Shown piece after piece: positions 61,331-64,000 of a stretch of DNA of 64,000 nucleotides. The number at the start of each line of letters is the position of its first letter. Within the stretch, counting starts at the first letter, position 1. The stretch is from Shewanella sp. OMA3-2 (GTDB lineage: Bacteria > Pseudomonadota > Gammaproteobacteria > Enterobacterales > Shewanellaceae), in NCBI RefSeq assembly GCF_021513195.1, contig NZ_CP090974.1, positions 124,001 through 188,000 on the forward strand, read 5' to 3'. A model generated the notes under the pieces. That model made no database searches. It saw nothing but the letters and a program-made list of their open reading frames with translations, and had not been told where the DNA came from. The position numbers were made by a program, and so were the translations under genes.

Positions 61331-62248
61331 TTACTGATAGTTTCCTTCCTCGTCTATTTGAATAGCTTTTACTTGGTCAGGTGACGCCTGCATATTTTGT
61401 TTAGTTGCTGGCTGGGCATTAAGTTGATAAGTGGCTAAAGGAGTTTTATTGCTTTTTAGCCCTTCAATTTCACGCCTCAAAAGTTCAAGTTCCTTACCTA
61501 ACGAATCAGTTTTATATTTATTTTCTGTTGTCTGCTCTGAAAACCTCTTCAAATCAAAGTTCCAAGTAAAAAACCAATCCCTTCCCATAGAAAGAAGACT
61601 AAATAAAAAACCTACAATAGCTACATAAATCAAAAGTCTTCCTAAGCTATACTCTTTAATTTTATCAGTAACGGCCTTCTTTACTCGTTCTTCAATTTCA
61701 TTAGTATTTAAGAAGGTCTTAGGAAGAAATGCTAACTCCTGTATCCGATGGCTTATATAATCTTCATATTCATGCTTTTTTGTTGGGAATTTGAGATTAG
61801 TTAAAGCATCGGGTGTGTCATCTATTTTATGGAAGACGATACGGAAAAATGACAAGTCATGGGGAGAATCAGGATTAGGAATTTCAGTAACTTGATTAGA
61901 TAAGTTAAGAATAAGTGTAGATACTGGCCCATAATAATTTTGATCTATGATACCGGTATTAAGAGCAAGCAGACCTCTTTGTGACATTCTATTCTTTAAA
62001 AAAACATAGGCAATATATCCCTCTGGGACACGAATATACTGCTTCGATATAAGGTATGCAGAGTTCTGAGGTTTAAGATTATCTATCGATGGCCTTCTCT
62101 TTACCTTATCGTTGTCATCTTTGTAGATAATCTCCTTGACCTCTACGTCAAAGCTAGATTTATTCATGTACGGTTTAGGATTTATTATGTTTTGATGTTC
62201 ATCTAAAACGAAGCCCAATTCAACAGCTCTAAACGTAGTTAACTGCAT
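61331..62248 (-). CDS. Membrane-anchored protein with dCTP-deaminase/dUTPase-like domain
   Basis: 305 residues. Residues 1-150 resemble the trimeric dUTPase/dCTP-deaminase fold: 'VPEGYIAYVFLKNRMSQRGLLALNTGIIDQNYYGPV' corresponds to the R-S-rich loop and the 'IDPGWEG'-type motif (D102). The glutamate that catalyses dCTP deamination aligns with Leu112 region residues ('STLILN'), so it is probably not an active deaminase. A helical stretch, one transmembrane helix (203-222, 'GRLLIYVAIVGFLFSLLS') and a coiled coil (243-267) follow. It is convergent with the HAD gene, 1 bp apart. Possible nucleotide sensor at the membrane; inference. Confidence 0.65.
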   Translation of the reverse strand: MQLTTFRAVELGFVLDEHQNIINPKPYMNKSSFDVEVKEIIYKDDNDKVKRRPSIDNLKPQNSAYLISKQYIRVPEGYIAYVFLKNRMSQRGLLALNTGIIDQNYYGPVSTLILNLSNQVTEIPNPDSPHDLSFFRIVFHKIDDTPDALTNLKFPTKKHEYEDYISHRIQELAFLPKTFLNTNEIEERVKKAVTDKIKEYSLGRLLIYVAIVGFLFSLLSMGRDWFFTWNFDLKRFSEQTTENKYKTDSLGKELELLRREIEGLKSNKTPLATYQLNAQPATKQNMQASPDQVKAIQIDEEGNYQ

Positions 62249-62355
62249 ATAAATCCTTTAATAAAAAATATCCATTCTTCTTAAAATTACAACATAACTA
62301 AATCTAGAGCAACAGAATGTAAGTTTAGTTTTTTTTATCAGACTCACATAGGTAC

Positions 62356-62541
62356 CTAATCATCATCCCTTGCTTCTATCCTTTCTAAAATCCAATCTTG
62401 TACTTCACTATCTACCCAGGCTACCGCTCTTAAACCAAGGCTTACCGGTTTTGGAAAGGTTTTATCTGCAATGTAGTTATAAATAGTCGAACGCCCTAGC
62501 CCAGTGCAATCCATCACTTCTTTCAGTTTAATTAGTCTCAT
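62356..62541 (-). CDS. alpA: AlpA-family regulator / excisionase-like protein
   Basis: 61 residues. A winged MerR-like helix-turn-helix of the AlpA/Cox type: 'LKEVMDCTGLGRSTIYNYIADKTFPKPVSLGLRAVAWVDSEVQDWI'. Such proteins act as recombination directionality factors or activators of island integrases. The start codon lies at the edge of an 8-bp inverted repeat (62541-62568) that may be its operator. Short and typical of island ends. Confidence 0.9.
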   Translation of the reverse strand: MRLIKLKEVMDCTGLGRSTIYNYIADKTFPKPVSLGLRAVAWVDSEVQDWILERIEARDDD

Positions 62542-62568
62542 TGTGAATTCCTCATATTTGATTCACAA
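62541..62568. promoter_or_regulatory. Inverted repeat at the alpA start
   Basis: Perfect 8-bp arms TTGTGAAT (62541-62548) and ATTCACAA (62561-62568) with a 12-bp spacer, immediately before alpA. Candidate operator for AlpA or a phage-like repressor. Confidence 0.5.
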
Positions 62569-62678
62569 CATGGGGAACTCTGGTAAATTTTAACTTTGCA
62601 GATCATCGTTCTCGAACGGATTTCAGGTATATATCACCTATGTGCATAAGCAAACTAACTCATCAAAGGAATCTCGTT

Positions 62679-63155
62679 ATGCACAAAAAATCAAATACAA
62701 ACTCGAGTGAAGCTTGGCCAAAAACCTCTTTAGAGATACTTCAGAGCGCTGCAAATATCATTGCAGAAAAGCTCAACTATCAAGACGCATACACCAATCC
62801 ACAGACAACAAAAGACTTTCTGACATATAAGCTAGGCGGTTATGAAAGAGAGGTCTTTGGCGTAATGATGCTGAATGCACAACACCAGCTAATTGAATTT
62901 CGTGAGCTGTTTTTCGGCACGATTGATGCTGCTAGCGTATACCCTAGGGAAGTGGTGAAGGCTGTACTTGAAGTTAATGCTGCTGCAGTTATCTTTGCTC
63001 ATAATCATCCCTCAGGTGAGCCAGAACCCTCACAGGCAGACAAACAGATAACAAAGAAGCTGACTGATGCTTTAGCGCTTATCGATGTCAGAGTATTGGA
63101 TCACATCGTAGTGGGCACGACTCCAGTGTCTTTTGCCGAGCGAGGATTAATATAG
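62679..63155 (+). CDS. RadC-like JAB-domain protein, island copy
   Basis: 158 residues from the ATG at 62679, chosen because AAAGGA lies 8 bp upstream; an ATG at 62640 has no such site. Only the JAB/MPN domain is present ('FRELFFGTIDAASVYPREVVKAVLEVNAAAVIFAHNHPSGEPEPSQADKQITKKL'), with intact JAMM residues. The helix-hairpin-helix region of the chromosomal RadC (40626-41303) is missing. This short form is common on plasmids, islands and integrative elements; its role is unknown, and anti-restriction or recombination have been suggested. Confidence 0.9.
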   Translation: MHKKSNTNSSEAWPKTSLEILQSAANIIAEKLNYQDAYTNPQTTKDFLTYKLGGYEREVFGVMMLNAQHQLIEFRELFFGTIDAASVYPREVVKAVLEVNAAAVIFAHNHPSGEPEPSQADKQITKKLTDALALIDVRVLDHIVVGTTPVSFAERGLI

Positions 63156-63256
63156 CCATTGCCTTGCGCTCCCTGTGCTAACGACCGCTGATAACACGTC
63201 ATTAGCAAACACATCTATATCTTTTCTACTCCCACAACTTACCCGCCACCAGCAAA

Positions 63257-63290
63257 CAAAGGATTAAGAGCGCATGCCCTTAATCCTTTG
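63257..63290. repeat. 12-bp inverted repeat upstream of the DUF2787 gene
   Basis: Arms CAAAGGATTAAG (63257-63268) and CTTAATCCTTTG (63279-63290), with a loop holding GCATGC. It lies between the radC-like and DUF2787 genes. Without a T-tract it is not a standard terminator; possibly a regulatory or transfer structure. Confidence 0.6.
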
Positions 63291-63321
63291 CTGTGCCGTG
63301 TGTGTTATTTAAGGAACTCAT

Positions 63322-63726
63322 ATGACGATTTCAATTGATACCAATCAAAGACCAGCAATGCCGATACCGTTCTATCAATTGCTGACCCAAGAACTGCTGA
63401 ACACCAGTCCAAAAGATGCAAATGCAATCACCTTATATTTTCGTGATCCTGACTATTCACCTGAACGAGGTGGATTTCATCCTGTTGAGGTAAGGCTTGA
63501 AAAGCAATTTGATCGTTGGCGTTTAGTCTATGTGACTGATTTTGCCTTTCACGGTTATGAATTAATTAAGGACATTGATATCTGCTTTAACAGCAAGCAG
63601 GTCTATAGCTCACTTGGTGGGTGGATAAACCATGATGAGGGTGAAGAGCTCATTGAGCTATTTAGCGACAATTTCATCAGTTATCACCATATGGATGTTT
63701 ACCAAGTTCAAGTCGCATTGGGTTAA
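63322..63726 (+). CDS. DUF2787 family protein
   Basis: 134 residues. The stretch 'YFRDPDYSPERGGFHPVEVRLEK' followed by 'YVTDFAFHGYELIKDIDICF' matches the DUF2787 family as remembered from Vibrio and Shewanella genomic islands. No signal peptide or membrane segment. GGAAC precedes the start. It typically travels with RadC-like and AlpA genes, as here. Function unknown. Confidence 0.75.
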   Translation: MTISIDTNQRPAMPIPFYQLLTQELLNTSPKDANAITLYFRDPDYSPERGGFHPVEVRLEKQFDRWRLVYVTDFAFHGYELIKDIDICFNSKQVYSSLGGWINHDEGEELIELFSDNFISYHHMDVYQVQVALG

Positions 63727-63741
63727 ATATCAGATTCAAAT

Positions 63742-63774
63742 CCAAGTTCCCATATTGGTAAAACGGGAACTTGG
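63742..63774. repeat. 10-bp inverted repeat after the DUF2787 gene
   Basis: Arms CCAAGTTCCC (63742-63751) and GGGAACTTGG (63765-63774), with a 13-base loop, between the DUF2787 stop and the recombinase start. Perhaps a weak terminator or a protein site. Confidence 0.5.
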
Positions 63775-63859
63775 GAACCCAGCAATATCAAGGGGTGTAA
63801 GCAATATTACCTTTTGAAGTACTCAAATCGTCTTTATAGCCCAAATAAGGAACTTGAAC

Positions 63860-64000
63860 ATGGCGGAAGTACAAGCAATCAAAAAGCATGAAACCATTCA
63901 ACTCATTGGCCATTTATTAGAAATGCGCTGTAGTAAGCAAATGGCCGATATTTGGAATATCGGCCTTAATCTTGCGCTACGGATTTCTGATTTATTGGCT
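63860..64000 (+). CDS. Tyrosine recombinase/integrase-like protein, N-terminal part (cut by window end)
   Basis: Starts at the ATG at 63860 with AAGG 9 bp upstream and stays open to the window edge (47 codons). The visible part 'KQMADIWNIGLNLALRISDLLA' matches the segment around the first catalytic Arg of tyrosine recombinases (typically 'GLRISELLAL'). This suggests a minimal recombinase without an N-terminal DNA-binding domain. It would be the second recombinase of the island. Confidence 0.65.
   Translation, partial: MAEVQAIKKHETIQLIGHLLEMRCSKQMADIWNIGLNLALRISDLLA

Overview
The window reads as a stretch of gammaproteobacterial chromosome, most probably Shewanella (Alteromonadales). The evidence is the set and order of conserved blocks: priA-argS-ftsN-hslVU-DUF971, pdhR-aceE-aceF-lpdA with a nearby acnB, ampDE divergent from nadC, pilABCD-coaE-zapD-yacG-mutT-argA, rpmB-rpmG-radC-coaBC-dut-slmA, and folE/pyrE-rph/yicC. 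The genus is inferred from gene order and protein character, without a database search.

Layout. 1-8.2 kb: a FimV-like protein, PriA, ArgS, FtsN, then HslVU behind a consensus heat-shock promoter. 8.3-9.7 kb: an odd overlapping pair, a signal-less L,D-transpeptidase followed by a secreted protein. 10-13.7 kb: acnB and a HAD phosphatase, divergent. 13.7-20.5 kb: a patatin-type outer-membrane phospholipase and a large two-component-propeller/PAS/GGDEF/EAL sensor broken into two frames. 20.9-28 kb: the pyruvate dehydrogenase operon, with a perfect PdhR operator before pdhR. 28.2-30.9 kb: ampE, ampD (frame-broken), nadC. 31.6-39.8 kb: type IV pilus genes, coaE, zapD, yacG, mutT and argA, the last behind tandem ARG boxes. 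40-49.2 kb: ribosomal proteins L33 and L28, radC, coaBC, dut, slmA, a secreted S9 peptidase, folE, pyrE (with attenuator), rph and yicC.

49.2-64 kb is a genomic island inserted directly after yicC. It starts with a tyrosine integrase and runs off the window edge; it is visibly AT-richer than the core. Its cargo is a divergent restriction/defence locus. A leftward operon encodes an SNF2 helicase, a MORC-like GHKL ATPase, an unrecognised protein sharing the ATPase's C-terminal module, a McrB-like AAA+ ATPase, a LlaJI/McrC-type nuclease and an XRE regulator. A rightward cytosine-C5 methyltransferase carries an N-terminal helix-turn-helix and is followed by a HAD phosphatase. Two near-identical 21-bp sites lie in the divergent promoter. 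Next comes a membrane-anchored protein with a dCTP-deaminase/dUTPase-like domain, then an AlpA-RadC-DUF2787-recombinase module typical of island ends.

Five conserved genes (sensor, ampD, pilC, mutT, dut) each carry one single-base frame break, at least four of them in short homopolymer runs. That pattern points to sequencing or assembly indels, at least in part, and should be resolved before any of these genes is called dead.
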